From: Hydractinia symbiolongicarpus
Taxonomy: Eukaryota; Cnidaria; Hydrozoa; Anthoathecata; Hydractiniidae
Direction of reading: 5' to 3'
NCBI RefSeq assembly: GCF_029227915.1
Contig: NC_079883.1
Location: 4,154,001-4,218,000 of the forward strand
Length of the DNA: 64,000 nt
Shown here: positions 33,575 through 41,714 of the stretch, piece after piece
Layout: each line of letters begins with the position of its first letter
How positions within the stretch are numbered: the stretch's first letter is position 1
Notes under the pieces: generated by a model
Databases searched by the model: none
Told to the model about the DNA's origin: nothing
What the model saw: the letters and a program-made list of their open reading frames with translations, nothing else
Translations under genes and position numbers: made by a program

Positions 33575-34351
33575 ATGAGTAATGGTAGACGTAGTCCGTA
33601 CAGTCCTATTCAAAGGTTTCGTAGAGCAAGTCAAGACGAAGATGCGAAGATATTTAAAACATTCAAAGTAATATCACAGAAAGTTCCCAATTTCTACCAG
33701 GCACGCAATTCCGTTTATCCGATAATTAAACCGTGGAATTGGATTAAGCGTGCTAGAGACTCACTACAAGCTGAAACCAAATCTAATTTAATATGTAAAC
33801 AAATACAGAACCTGCCCATAGGAGTGCTGTATGCTTTGTATAATGAAGAGAAGGGAATACTCCGCTATGTATCTTCTCTTGACCTCGCTGTATGGCAGTT
33901 AAATGAGAAGGAGCTTATGAAATACGCCAAGGAAAACTTGATCAAGAAGGTTGGTTTGATTGAGAAGAATGAACCTTTGTTTACCGAGACGCAGACAGGA
34001 GTTTTTTATTGCAATAAATTAAACCATTTGACGTCCTCGTTGTTAGCCGTGCCGGATGTTTTTCACATGATTCCATTAAAGTCGAACAATTATGTCGTGC
34101 TTTGCCCACAATCGGACGTCATTTATGTGTCACATTGTCAAGACCAAAGGGGACTATGCATAATTGGGGAGCTCAGTCTGCGGTCTGCACGCTCCAATAC
34201 ACTGCTAAGTTCAAAACCCATCAGAATAACAAAAAATGGTTTGAATCTATACGAGGCAAGTATTGTTCGAAACGAGGCTTCAGTACCATGTAGTGAAGAT
34301 CAGTTGAAGACGTGCAAAAAAGCTGTTTTTAAAAAATCAAGAAAATTTTAA
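33575..34351 (+). CDS. YtpQ/DUF1444-like protein, single exon
   Basis: 258 residues from ATG (context acaATGA) to TAA, no signal peptide or membrane helix; the first 25 residues and the tail are basic. Residues about 45-235 follow, in order, the features I know from bacterial YtpQ/DUF1444 proteins: V-Y-P-I-I-K, then a strand-rich Y-A-L-Y-N-E-E-K-G-I-L-R-Y-V segment, L-N-E-K-E-L-M-K-Y-A-K-E-N-L, V-F-Y-C-N-x-x-x-x-L-T-S-S-L-L, and N-Y-V-V-L-C-P-Q-S-D-V-I-Y-V. The molecular function of that family is not known, so none is given here. Codon use and base composition look like the neighbours, so any transfer from bacteria would be old. Alternative: a chance resemblance and an unrelated cnidarian protein. 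Confidence 0.55.
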   Translation: MSNGRRSPYSPIQRFRRASQDEDAKIFKTFKVISQKVPNFYQARNSVYPIIKPWNWIKRARDSLQAETKSNLICKQIQNLPIGVLYALYNEEKGILRYVSSLDLAVWQLNEKELMKYAKENLIKKVGLIEKNEPLFTETQTGVFYCNKLNHLTSSLLAVPDVFHMIPLKSNNYVVLCPQSDVIYVSHCQDQRGLCIIGELSLRSARSNTLLSSKPIRITKNGLNLYEASIVRNEASVPCSEDQLKTCKKAVFKKSRKF

Positions 34352-34517
34352 GCGGGAGTTCTTGGTGTATAAAAAACTAATGACAATTTGTGTTCAAAAT
34401 ATAAGGATAGCTGAGAGATTTTGGATTTGTAAATAAGGTAATCAATAAAGTAATTAATAAACTAATAAATTAACAACAAAGCTGTTCTAAACCATTTCTA
34501 AGAATAAGATTTTCAAG

Positions 34518-34606
34518 CAACCTTGTCTCCAGGGACTCTTGATTTTAGTTGCTGACATTTAGCAAATAACTTTGTTTGATTTCCAATCAGGTAACGAGGC
34601 GTTGTT
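34518..34606. mobile_element. CAACCTCGT-type MITE
   Basis: GCAACCTTGTCTCCAGGG at the left and GTAACGAGGCGTTG at the right form diverged inverted ends of the family at 41108. Confidence 0.45.
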
Positions 34607-34640
34607 TGCTTTGACGTTTAAAAATGAAAGTGATGTGCAA

Positions 34641-34716
34641 ATTCGTCCCCAGGCTTGTTTAACAAAACCTAAAGCCATATAGAAAATCTAACAATTCTCG
34701 GGAACGAGGTTGAGAT
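34641..34716. mobile_element. CAACCTCGT-type MITE
   Basis: ATTCGTCCCCAGGCTTG at the left and CTCGGGAACGAGGTTGAG at the right; the right end is well kept. Non-coding. Confidence 0.45.
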
Positions 34717-35089
34717 AAGTTTAATACTTGCTAACATATTTAGAAACTTTTAGCCAGCTTTCTAATTACGGAGACTGTTGGCAATGAACTCTATAATAAT
34801 TTTTTTGATAAACAAAGTTTATATACAATATATAAAGGATGGGTAATAAAAATTTGTCTTTAATTTTCTTTACACTGGGAATGAATTTGCTTTTCTTCTG
34901 CATGATTAGAAAAAAATCGGGTAATCGAGGCTAGTATGAATGCAATGCAAAAAAAATGTCAACATGATTTAATAGAGGGTACTTATAGAGTTGCGAAGTA
35001 ACTTAAATTTGTTTTCAAAATTTAGAGAAAAAGATGACTCTTCGAAAAAAATATCCGGAAAGCTTAAAATTGTCTAATTTTTGCGCGTA

Positions 35090-35489
35090 CAGTAAAACCC
35101 TCTTATGCGGACATTCTTTATAGAGTACACCACTCCACAACACGGACACTCTTCTCAGGAATGGATGGAATGACAATCAAACTGTCATAACAAAACGTCT
35201 ATGTAGCGGGAAACTGATAGCGGAAATCTTTCTGTATAGCGGAAGTCATTTTAGGGTCCCAACTTGCATTACCCCTTATAACTGACATCTTTATAGCGGA
35301 CACGTCCAACAATCTGTCATATAAAACAATCCTTTAAATGAACGGTAGCATACTTAGAATATGTATTTCGATTAAGACTTCTCCTAAATCAAGCCTCATG
35401 GCACACCTTTCTCAAACACCTCAAACACCTCTCCATAGCGGAGACTTTTGTAAAGTTTTTATGGCGTTAGCTACAGAAAGGTTTAACTG
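35090..35489. mobile_element. Pogo/Tigger-type MITE, 400 bp
   Basis: TA-CAGTAAAACCC at the left and GGTTTAACTG-TA at the right give inverted ends and a TA target duplication. Interior words such as TATAGCGGA recur several times in both halves, as in this class. No transposase. Confidence 0.7.
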
Positions 35490-36043
35490 TATTTTATGTA
35501 AGTTTATATTCCAATAAATAACAAATTAAGTTCTGGTTAGATAAAATGTAGATGCATTTCTTTATGTAGACTGTAGAATTATATAAATTGTTGTTGTTTT
35601 TAAACGATGAAAAAAGCTAAGAAAAAAACTTTACGCTAAAAATACATTTCCGCAATCAGTTCTGTTGTTTCACCAAATTTCGCGCCCTTACAAATACTTT
35701 TGAGCAAACGCGCGAAAATAAATACGAAAGTTTTCATCGCTGAGCTCTAAATCTTGTGTAATTAAAGTAGATAAAAAACTTGAAGTATTAGATACTGCAT
35801 TTAAGAAGTATGTGCTATATAACAAAAAGGTATTTTTTCGAACTCTTAAAGTTTTGTGGACAGGTGGAGTTCAGAATACATTTCATTCTGAAGCAGAAAA
35901 ACAGATGTATAAACGTTTTCAATAATTTTGTTGTTTTTATTATCAAGCTATCACCAGATTTTACATATTAATATGAAGGTTTTCTTTGATAATATTTACA
36001 AGAAGAATGGTAACCTTGTGTTGATATTCTTGTTTTTTTGCTC

Positions 36044-36592
36044 ATGTTGACCGGCGGAATTTATCTATCAACTTTTTTATTTATGTTCACTGAAGCAGAA
36101 CACACGTGTCCGTATTTTAATGACAGACCAGCAACGCGGCAACCATCTTTAAAACAGTGTAGTCAATACAAGGAGAATTCATGTTGCACGAACACGGAAA
36201 TAGATGTTTTGTTTTCGCAAGTGACGTTTTTTCGTGACATGTCAGAATTTTGTCGTCAACACATGACACATATAGCATGCTACGTATGCTCGCTTTATCA
36301 GCGAGATATATTTAATGGCAAAACATTACAAGTTTGTGAGTATTTTTGTAACGAAGTTCTATCAGCATGCGCTAACGCGATGTACAAAGGTCGGAGGTTG
36401 AAAAGTTTGTATAAAAATGGAGTATCCTTCTGTCAAGAGCATGGCTATGATATTGTTAAAACGCAAAATAGAACACAGAAAACAGATAAAACGAGATGTC
36501 TAGGATTTGACTTCAACCTCAAAAACGCAAACAAAAGGCTTGAAACAAACATGAGCATTCTCCTCTTTGTTTTACTTCGTATTTTCATGTAA
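36044..36592 (+). CDS. Folate-receptor-like cysteine-rich secreted or anchored protein
   Basis: 182 residues from ATG at 36044; an upstream in-frame TTG is not a credible start. A signal peptide (about residues 1-18, L-T-G-G-I-Y-L-S-T-F-L-F-M-F) precedes a cysteine-rich domain with C-P-Y-F-N-D-R-P, Q-P-S-L-K-Q-C-S-Q-Y and N-S-C-C-T, the opening signature of the folate receptor family, then C-R-x-x-M-x-x-I-A-C-Y-V-C and C-E-Y-F-C-N-E-V-L-S-A-C. The last 13 residues are hydrophobic, compatible with a GPI-anchor signal or simply the end of the chain. Family members bind folate or similar small ligands at the cell surface; the ligand here cannot be deduced. It is shorter than vertebrate folate receptors (about 255). 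Convergent with the OTU-like gene, 35 bp between stops. Confidence 0.7.
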   Translation: MLTGGIYLSTFLFMFTEAEHTCPYFNDRPATRQPSLKQCSQYKENSCCTNTEIDVLFSQVTFFRDMSEFCRQHMTHIACYVCSLYQRDIFNGKTLQVCEYFCNEVLSACANAMYKGRRLKSLYKNGVSFCQEHGYDIVKTQNRTQKTDKTRCLGFDFNLKNANKRLETNMSILLFVLLRIFM

Positions 36593-36627
36593 AAGTAACA
36601 CGAAAATAATTTGTATACAAAGTAACG

Positions 36628-37927
36628 TTACAACCTAGTCAACAAGCCATCTTCAAGGTCATTGTTTGAGCTAACATATTCCCAATCATGTAAAAATCTT
36701 AATGTATTGTTTTTGTCACTGCGTTGGACAAGAATGTTATTGTCATCATCGTCACCATTATCGTCTTCATTGGACGGACAAATCAAGTTTGTTTCTTCCG
36801 CGTCAACACGCTCAGAGCATTTGTTATAACGATTCTGTTTGAAATGTTCAATTGCAGCCTGCAATAGCTTCTCCCTGTACGAAACATTGGAGCTGTAAAA
36901 AAGTCTGCGACATTTTGTTCCTAGCCCTTCGTCTTCTTCAGGGTTAGATAATTCTGTAGCACTGAAATACTGTGGCTTTACAAAAACTAGAAACTTTGTT
37001 CTGTTTTCACTGTCAAATAATGGTACACGTGGAAGATAAACTTGTTGTATATTTTGCTCACTTGTGATGAGAACAATTTTGACGTTTAGGATTGTAGATG
37101 TTGCTTGTAGGATATACTGACATTCTAAAAGAAATATATTAACTTGAATAATTAATTCCTCCGTCAATCCACAGTACGTAGCGGGTGGGCGGCGGGTTAC
37201 AGGGTTTACTTCGCAATGATGACTACGTTGATTCATACCACAGCACAACTTCAGGTCAACCCATGTTATATAAGGGCAATTGATTGAACAATGCGGGCGC
37301 ATATTTAATCTATGTCTGTCTGTCTGTCTGTCACGTAAAATGGTAGCTTAGCTGCGCACGTAGCGAGACGCACGCAATGCGGTATAAAAAGAACGGGCGT
37401 ACCCGTGGATATTTCTACGGGCTAAAAACTAGTAACTACAAGTACGGTAGCCGAAAGACTTTATTGCCTTACTTTGCAGTGCGTGCGCAGACTTTCTTTG
37501 ATAATGACAGAATGGGGAATATTATTGAATTTTATTAAATATAAATAAATATAACGAGCCACTGACTAGTATTATTAAATTTTATTACAGGTAAAGCGTT
37601 TAAATTTTTTCGAATTTCTAAAGAACACATGAACATTTAATCTGTATTTTACGTTCAAAATACACATACACGAAACATTCATCGATTTTGCTCTGCTTAT
37701 CATTGTTCTATCAACGAGTGCAATCTTACGGAGACACAAAATTTAGTTGAATTATTAGTGAGCGATAACGCGCGTTCGATCATAGTCAGTTTCGATTTTC
37801 GGCTGATGATGGCATTAAAACTTACCGTGTTTATAATTTTCTTGAGATTTCATATATTCACTGGGATGTTGCGAAATTTGATTCACGATATTGGCTACCA
37901 AATTGGATGATTCTCTTGATTTAAACT
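36628..37927 (-). CDS. OTU-like gene, 3' two exons recognised
   Basis: Exon 37927-37826 (acceptor TTTTAG, donor GTAAGT) and terminal exon 37124-36628 (acceptor TTTCTTTTAG) join in frame, phase 1. The join gives R-E-S-S-N-L-V-A-N-I-V-N-Q-I-S-Q-H-P-S-E-Y-M, then I-L-Q-A-T-S-T-I-L-N-V-K-I-V-L-I-T-S, resembling the helices and central strand of OTU cysteine proteases (R-x-x-V-x-x-x-I ... E-x-x-A-x-S-x-x-x-x-x-x-I-x-V). The part with catalytic Asp/Cys (usually D-G-N-C) should be upstream and was not found, and the C-terminal His is not obvious, so activity is uncertain. The final 90 residues are acidic and low complexity (E-D-D-N-G-D-D-D-D-N-N). An alternative unspliced reading from ATG at 37302 abuts a Helitron-like end and looks artefactual. 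Confidence 0.4.
37304..37434 (+). mobile_element. Helitron-like non-autonomous repeat, copy 3
   Basis: Begins TCTATGTCTGTCTGTCTG and ends with a hairpin CCCGTGGATATTTCTACGGG, eight bases, then CTAG followed by T: the expected Helitron 3' structure. The core GTAGCTTAGCTGCGCA and ACGCAATGCGGTATAAAAAG match the copies at 13526 and 17401. It lies between the two exons of the OTU-like gene. Confidence 0.6.
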
Positions 37928-38257
37928 CTAAAATGACAAATTTCAAACGATTTAATTTTTTTGGATACATTTCGTAAATTGTTGACGATTCCCATTTTTT
38001 ACGTGTTTCAATGAATTGAAGGAAAATAAACGAATTTTTTTATAAGCAACTGGACCTTTAACTGAAAGAATTATGAAGAACTTCCAATTAAAGAAAAATA
38101 TAATATCACTTGGAAATTTTTTTTCCACGACCATTGTCAATAAGATACATATAAACAGATTTTAAAAACAAATTTTAATGCTACTAAATGCTACCAGTAT
38201 TTTTCGCTAATCCAAACACTTTCTGCGTATTTAGTTAAATTCACCCAAATAATCAAA
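37928..38257. other. Short intergenic gap
   Basis: Should hold the 3' UTR of the LRRC8-like gene and possibly the missing upstream exons of the OTU-like gene. I could not recognise either a D-G-N-C-type exon or a poly(A) signal with certainty. Confidence 0.4.
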
Positions 38258-39421
38258 TTAACTACGTTGGTTTATAAAAAAAAACGTTTTAGGTGCGCGT
38301 AATTCGAGATTACCTGGTAAAGATGTCCTAACTTCCTCTATAACGTCGTTGAGTCCAGAAGAACATTTATTCATTGAGATTTCTTGTAAGCCAATACGAT
38401 GCATGATCCAACGCACTATATCTAATTCTTTGTTAAAAACATCTGCTGAAGTTTCATGAGGCAGACCAGTGCATGAATTAAATTCTTGTGCTAAGATATC
38501 GCGAAGCAACAATTGTATATCTTGTCCATTTTTTAAGTTACTTGCTATTAAATCCACACAAAATTGTAAATCCATAACTCCAGGCATATTTTTTACACCA
38601 GATAAGTTTAAAAGATAGAAATGTCTTCCTGAACTCATCCAGTATATCGCGTAAAATGAAATAAAAAATAGAAAAACGAGAAACCCAAGATTGGCAAGAA
38701 TAACACCATATAAAAAAAAAGCTGGAGAAAAATTACATATCAGGTTGTTCGTTATGACGTCAGTTTTAATGTTAAACTTGCAATCAAAGTCAACTTGTTC
38801 GAAATTTAAAGTCATCACCCAGAACACCATCAGACAGAAGAACAACAAAGAAGACACAAAAAGCGAGACAATTTTAGCAAGGTAGATCCAAATCAAGATA
38901 CTTTTTTCTCGTAACAACAACATCACTTTATTTCGCGTGCTGCGCAACGCTTCCGAGTTCACCGTACCGTATTCGTCATCAATAGCGTCAATGACGTCAT
39001 ATGATGAATGATAGTGGTAATAAGGTTTCTCCGCGCACATCAGTTGCGTGAAAAGATAATAATAACAATCAAATCTGTTTTTCACTGTTGGAATCTTTAA
39101 CCATGAAGTTTGTAGTAGGAATAAAACCAACCATTGAAGAAAAAGAAAGTAGGGGTAATACAGAAGCAACCGTGCTTCAGACTCTTGCGTGCATTTTGCG
39201 TTAAAGTACTTCGCAAATACAAAACCATAAGAGACGGTTTTGTCCCGAGGTACGCAAATCAAACCAGATGAATCCGTGGAAATAACTCTTGTCCAGGATA
39301 ATAAAGCAATCAATAGCAATCCAACTAATAAATAATCGAGCACAACATCCCACCATGGTTTAAACGTCTTTACAGCTTTGCTTTCTTCTGAGAAGCGAGC
39401 AGCGTCGTTAAAAGAAATCAT
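38258..39421 (-). CDS. LRRC8-like channel subunit lacking leucine-rich repeats
   Basis: Intronless, 387 residues from ATG to TAA. Four membrane helices: about 27-47, 87-107, 176-205, 235-262, with a large intracellular loop (108-175). The N-terminus has K-P-W-W-D-V-V-L-D-Y at 21-30, the pannexin-like-domain signature of LRRC8 proteins, which form volume-regulated anion channels. Helix 2 reads Y-Y-P-Y-F-L-F-L then W-L-K-I-P. The second extracellular loop has F-D-C-K-F-N-I and L-I-C-N, followed by the helix-4 motif ending I-Y-W-M. Extracellular cysteines C56 and C77 pair naturally with C214 and C229, as in LRRC8. The chain ends after a helical linker (L-N-D-V-I-E-E-V-R-T-S-L-P-G-N-L-E-L) exactly where the leucine-rich repeats of LRRC8A-E would begin; family members are about 800 residues. 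No donor that would add an LRR exon was obvious near the end. Innexin or pannexin is the alternative but fits less well. Confidence 0.75.
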   Translation of the reverse strand: MISFNDAARFSEESKAVKTFKPWWDVVLDYLLVGLLLIALLSWTRVISTDSSGLICVPRDKTVSYGFVFAKYFNAKCTQESEARLLLYYPYFLFLQWLVLFLLQTSWLKIPTVKNRFDCYYYLFTQLMCAEKPYYHYHSSYDVIDAIDDEYGTVNSEALRSTRNKVMLLLREKSILIWIYLAKIVSLFVSSLLFFCLMVFWVMTLNFEQVDFDCKFNIKTDVITNNLICNFSPAFFLYGVILANLGFLVFLFFISFYAIYWMSSGRHFYLLNLSGVKNMPGVMDLQFCVDLIASNLKNGQDIQLLLRDILAQEFNSCTGLPHETSADVFNKELDIVRWIMHRIGLQEISMNKCSSGLNDVIEEVRTSLPGNLELRAPKTFFFINQRS

Positions 39422-39682
39422 CTAACCAAAATTGTGAATTGAACCAGCATTTAGTTAAAAAGTAATATTCTCGTCTCTGCCAAATGTTCTCGTATTTACA
39501 CCTGAAAGGTATATTCCAAAGCAATTAAAAATATAATCGCATGACTAATATCTGTATAATTTTATATAAATTGATTACGGTCTTTCAAAAACCATTCGCC
39601 GTTTATTAATAAATAATATTGTATATTTTAACTCATTTTGAGTCTCACCTTTATTTACAATTGTTGTTAAAGCCTGTCCACT

Positions 39683-40819
39683 TTAGTATTTTTTGCACGA
39701 GAGAGTTGCACAAACGTCACTGCGAAACTTTTTATCCGCAACACTGTAAATAAACCCATTGGCAAGGCAGTGCAGATATAAAAGGCATGCCAAAACATCT
39801 ATAACGTAATGATTCGACGATCTGTGATTAAGATTGATGTAGCCAAGATCATAAAACATATACCAGATATTCGCAGGTGCTATCATAACGAAAAAACATA
39901 TTGTAATTGACAAGAGAATGTGAACTTTAAGCTTGCGACTTGCAATACCATTTTGTCTGCTCCTTCTCGAGAGTAATCTTCGAAGTGTAGTCCTTCGCGC
40001 CTTTTTCTTGCTTGAATTCTCCGTAGATGTTCTTCTACTTAAGGAAATGTTCTTCTCCGTAGATGTTCTTCTAATCACAGTATCGTGTAGATGCTCAACT
40101 GAATCGTTTTCGAAAATTGTTTGCTGCAAATCAGCATCATGGTCACCCACACTATACAGATTCTCTTCCTGTGAGACTTCTTGGGATAATCTTAGTGAGA
40201 CTGTGTTGGATCTGTGACAATGAACGCTCATTGCACGTGTATGACTGCGCATGAAAAGAAAGATTTTCGAATGATACCACGTGGTCAGTAGTAATGGTAT
40301 GAATAAGCCGGTGACGCAATGAAATATACCATAACCGATTTGAAAATTTCTAGACGGGAAATTAATCTCAACACATTGTTGTTCATAAACGTCAGAGGCC
40401 ATAAAGGAGGGAATAAACTTTACAAAAATGAACACCCAGACCATAACACATGCAAGGACAATCCTTCGAAAGTTTAATCGGTGACAAATTGGATTGATAA
40501 CTCCCTGGTATCTTTCATACGCCATAATCGTCATAATCATCCCCGAGGTGGAGAACCCTATTGACTGAAATGTTTTGATCAGCTTGCAAGCAAGGACACC
40601 AAAGTGCCACATGTATTTGTGAAAGAAAACATGGATATCAAATGCAGTTGTGATGGCAGCTAGTAAATCTGCGATGGCGAGCTGACACACGCAAAATTGA
40701 TACGCAGACATGCGACGACGCTGATACATCTTTAATGATCGCACGAACAAAATAGCCAAATTTAACGGGACACCCACAACTGCAGACACAATGACAATGC
40801 TTTTCGTGATTTCCTCCAT
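39683..40819 (-). CDS. Class A (rhodopsin-like) G-protein-coupled receptor
   Basis: Intronless, 378 residues from ATG at 40819 (aaaATGG); an upstream in-frame GTG is rejected. Seven helices are visible. Signature residues: N20 in helix 1, L-A-I-A-D (47-51) in helix 2, C78 at the top of helix 3 and C149 in the second loop for the conserved disulfide, E-R-Y (102-104) for DRY, A-P in helix 6 (314-315) and N-G-F-I-Y (354-358) for NPxxY. The third cytoplasmic loop is long (about 195-297), very basic, and carries R-R-T-S-T-E twice, plausible PKA/PKC sites. The family senses peptides, amines or similar ligands at the plasma membrane; the ligand cannot be deduced. AATAAA about 25 bp past the stop (about 39651-39657) is a likely poly(A) signal. 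Confidence 0.88.
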   Translation of the reverse strand: MEEITKSIVIVSAVVGVPLNLAILFVRSLKMYQRRRMSAYQFCVCQLAIADLLAAITTAFDIHVFFHKYMWHFGVLACKLIKTFQSIGFSTSGMIMTIMAYERYQGVINPICHRLNFRRIVLACVMVWVFIFVKFIPSFMASDVYEQQCVEINFPSRNFQIGYGIFHCVTGLFIPLLLTTWYHSKIFLFMRSHTRAMSVHCHRSNTVSLRLSQEVSQEENLYSVGDHDADLQQTIFENDSVEHLHDTVIRRTSTEKNISLSRRTSTENSSKKKARRTTLRRLLSRRSRQNGIASRKLKVHILLSITICFFVMIAPANIWYMFYDLGYINLNHRSSNHYVIDVLACLLYLHCLANGFIYSVADKKFRSDVCATLSCKKY

Positions 40820-40849
40820 TTTGTGATGTCTCAAATAATGATGTACCAC

Positions 40850-41714
40850 ATTAAAACTGTAAATAGCCTCCGTCTTTTAAAGCTAGTCTCTCAATTACAG
40901 AAATCTTTTTTTTCTACACAATGCTATATCTTCCCGTTGATCTAAACGTATGATTATTTATGGAGGTCTGTCTTTTATTTTTATGTTTTATCAATGCGAT
41001 CAGATCTTTATCAGGTAGAAATTGAAATATTTATATATTCGTACGCATATGGTGCAATAAAACAGACTCCTTAATACGTTATCTTTAAATTTATAAGCGT
41101 GTTTCCCAACCTCGTCCCCAGGGCTTGTTAGGCTTTTTATATTTGGACGGCCTCCAAATATAAAAAGCCTAACAAGCCCTGGGGACGAGGTTGCGTGTTT
41201 CCCTGACATTCATTTCCGACTAGTTCATATTTCATTTTTGAAATAAAAGAAAAGAGACGATAAGCCCATTCAGTTTTATTTATTTATTCGAAAGTAATTT
41301 TTGTTTTTCAAAAAATACAACAAAATTAATATTTTAGTTCTTTTTAAACTCTTGTCGAGTAAGGACGCCCACTTTGATCTTCAGTCTCAGGACTTTATGT
41401 AAGGAGTTTTCTATGGAAACAATATTGAGTATTGTGTATTAAGTGTTAAAAACTGAGGACACGTGTGTTCAACATAATCTATTCTCGAAAATAATAATAT
41501 TTACAGTTCTTCTTTCGTACTTGTTTTCGACATGCTCTCCATCGTATAGCGTGTACTCCATTGTAGTGTGTATTCGCTATAACATCTTCCCCTGAAACAG
41601 CAAAACAAAAGAGAAGCAACTTGTCCTATACATAACATAAATTTCTAACATAACTACGTGTCTGTCTAAACGTCTGTCGAATTGCTATCTACAGATGTCT
41701 TGAAAGTTCATTGG
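40850..41714. other. Intergenic between GPCR and retrotransposon
   Basis: Contains the palindromic MITE at 41108. The 3' LTR of the retrotransposon would be expected around 41300-41650, but I found no copy of it beyond the gag end, so it is not called. Confidence 0.45.
41108..41192. mobile_element. Intact palindromic MITE, 85 bp, with 11-bp target duplication
   Basis: Two exact 39-bp inverted arms, AACCTCGTCCCCAGGGCTTG... and its complement, surround a 7-base spacer. On both sides stands the same 11-mer GCGTGTTTCCC (41097-41107 and 41193-41203), a direct target-site duplication. Perfect arms and duplication imply a recent insertion. A 9-11 bp duplication would fit Mutator-like elements; this is inference. 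Other, older copies: 21081, 30684, 32299, 34518, 34641, 55080. Confidence 0.85.

Larger units (their letters stand above)
34352..36043. other. Intergenic with MITEs
   Basis: No host gene recognised. Holds two CAACCTCGTCCCC-type repeats and a pogo-type MITE, listed separately. Confidence 0.5.

Noticed and set aside
36628-37302. Unspliced 224-codon gene starting at 37302
   Set aside because: The start lies against a Helitron-like end and the first 60 codons cross a good TTTCTTTTAG acceptor; the spliced reading fits an OTU-like fold better.
37310-37332. CTGTCTGTCTG run as an independent microsatellite
   Set aside because: It is part of the 5' end of the Helitron-like repeat, seen in shorter form in other copies.
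38258-39421. Innexin gap-junction protein
   Set aside because: Helix 2 has an innexin-like YYxxxxF look, but the KPWWDV start and the FDCKFNI / LICN loop pattern are LRRC8 features, and the innexin YYQWV motif is missing.
40820-40849. GPCR start at GTG 40849
   Set aside because: Same reason; ATG at 40819 gives a short N-terminus usual for small peptide-receptor-like GPCRs.
41300-41700. 3' LTR of the Ty3-type element
   Set aside because: I compared it by eye with sequence beyond gag (51918-52100) and saw no shared block or TG...CA bounded repeat.
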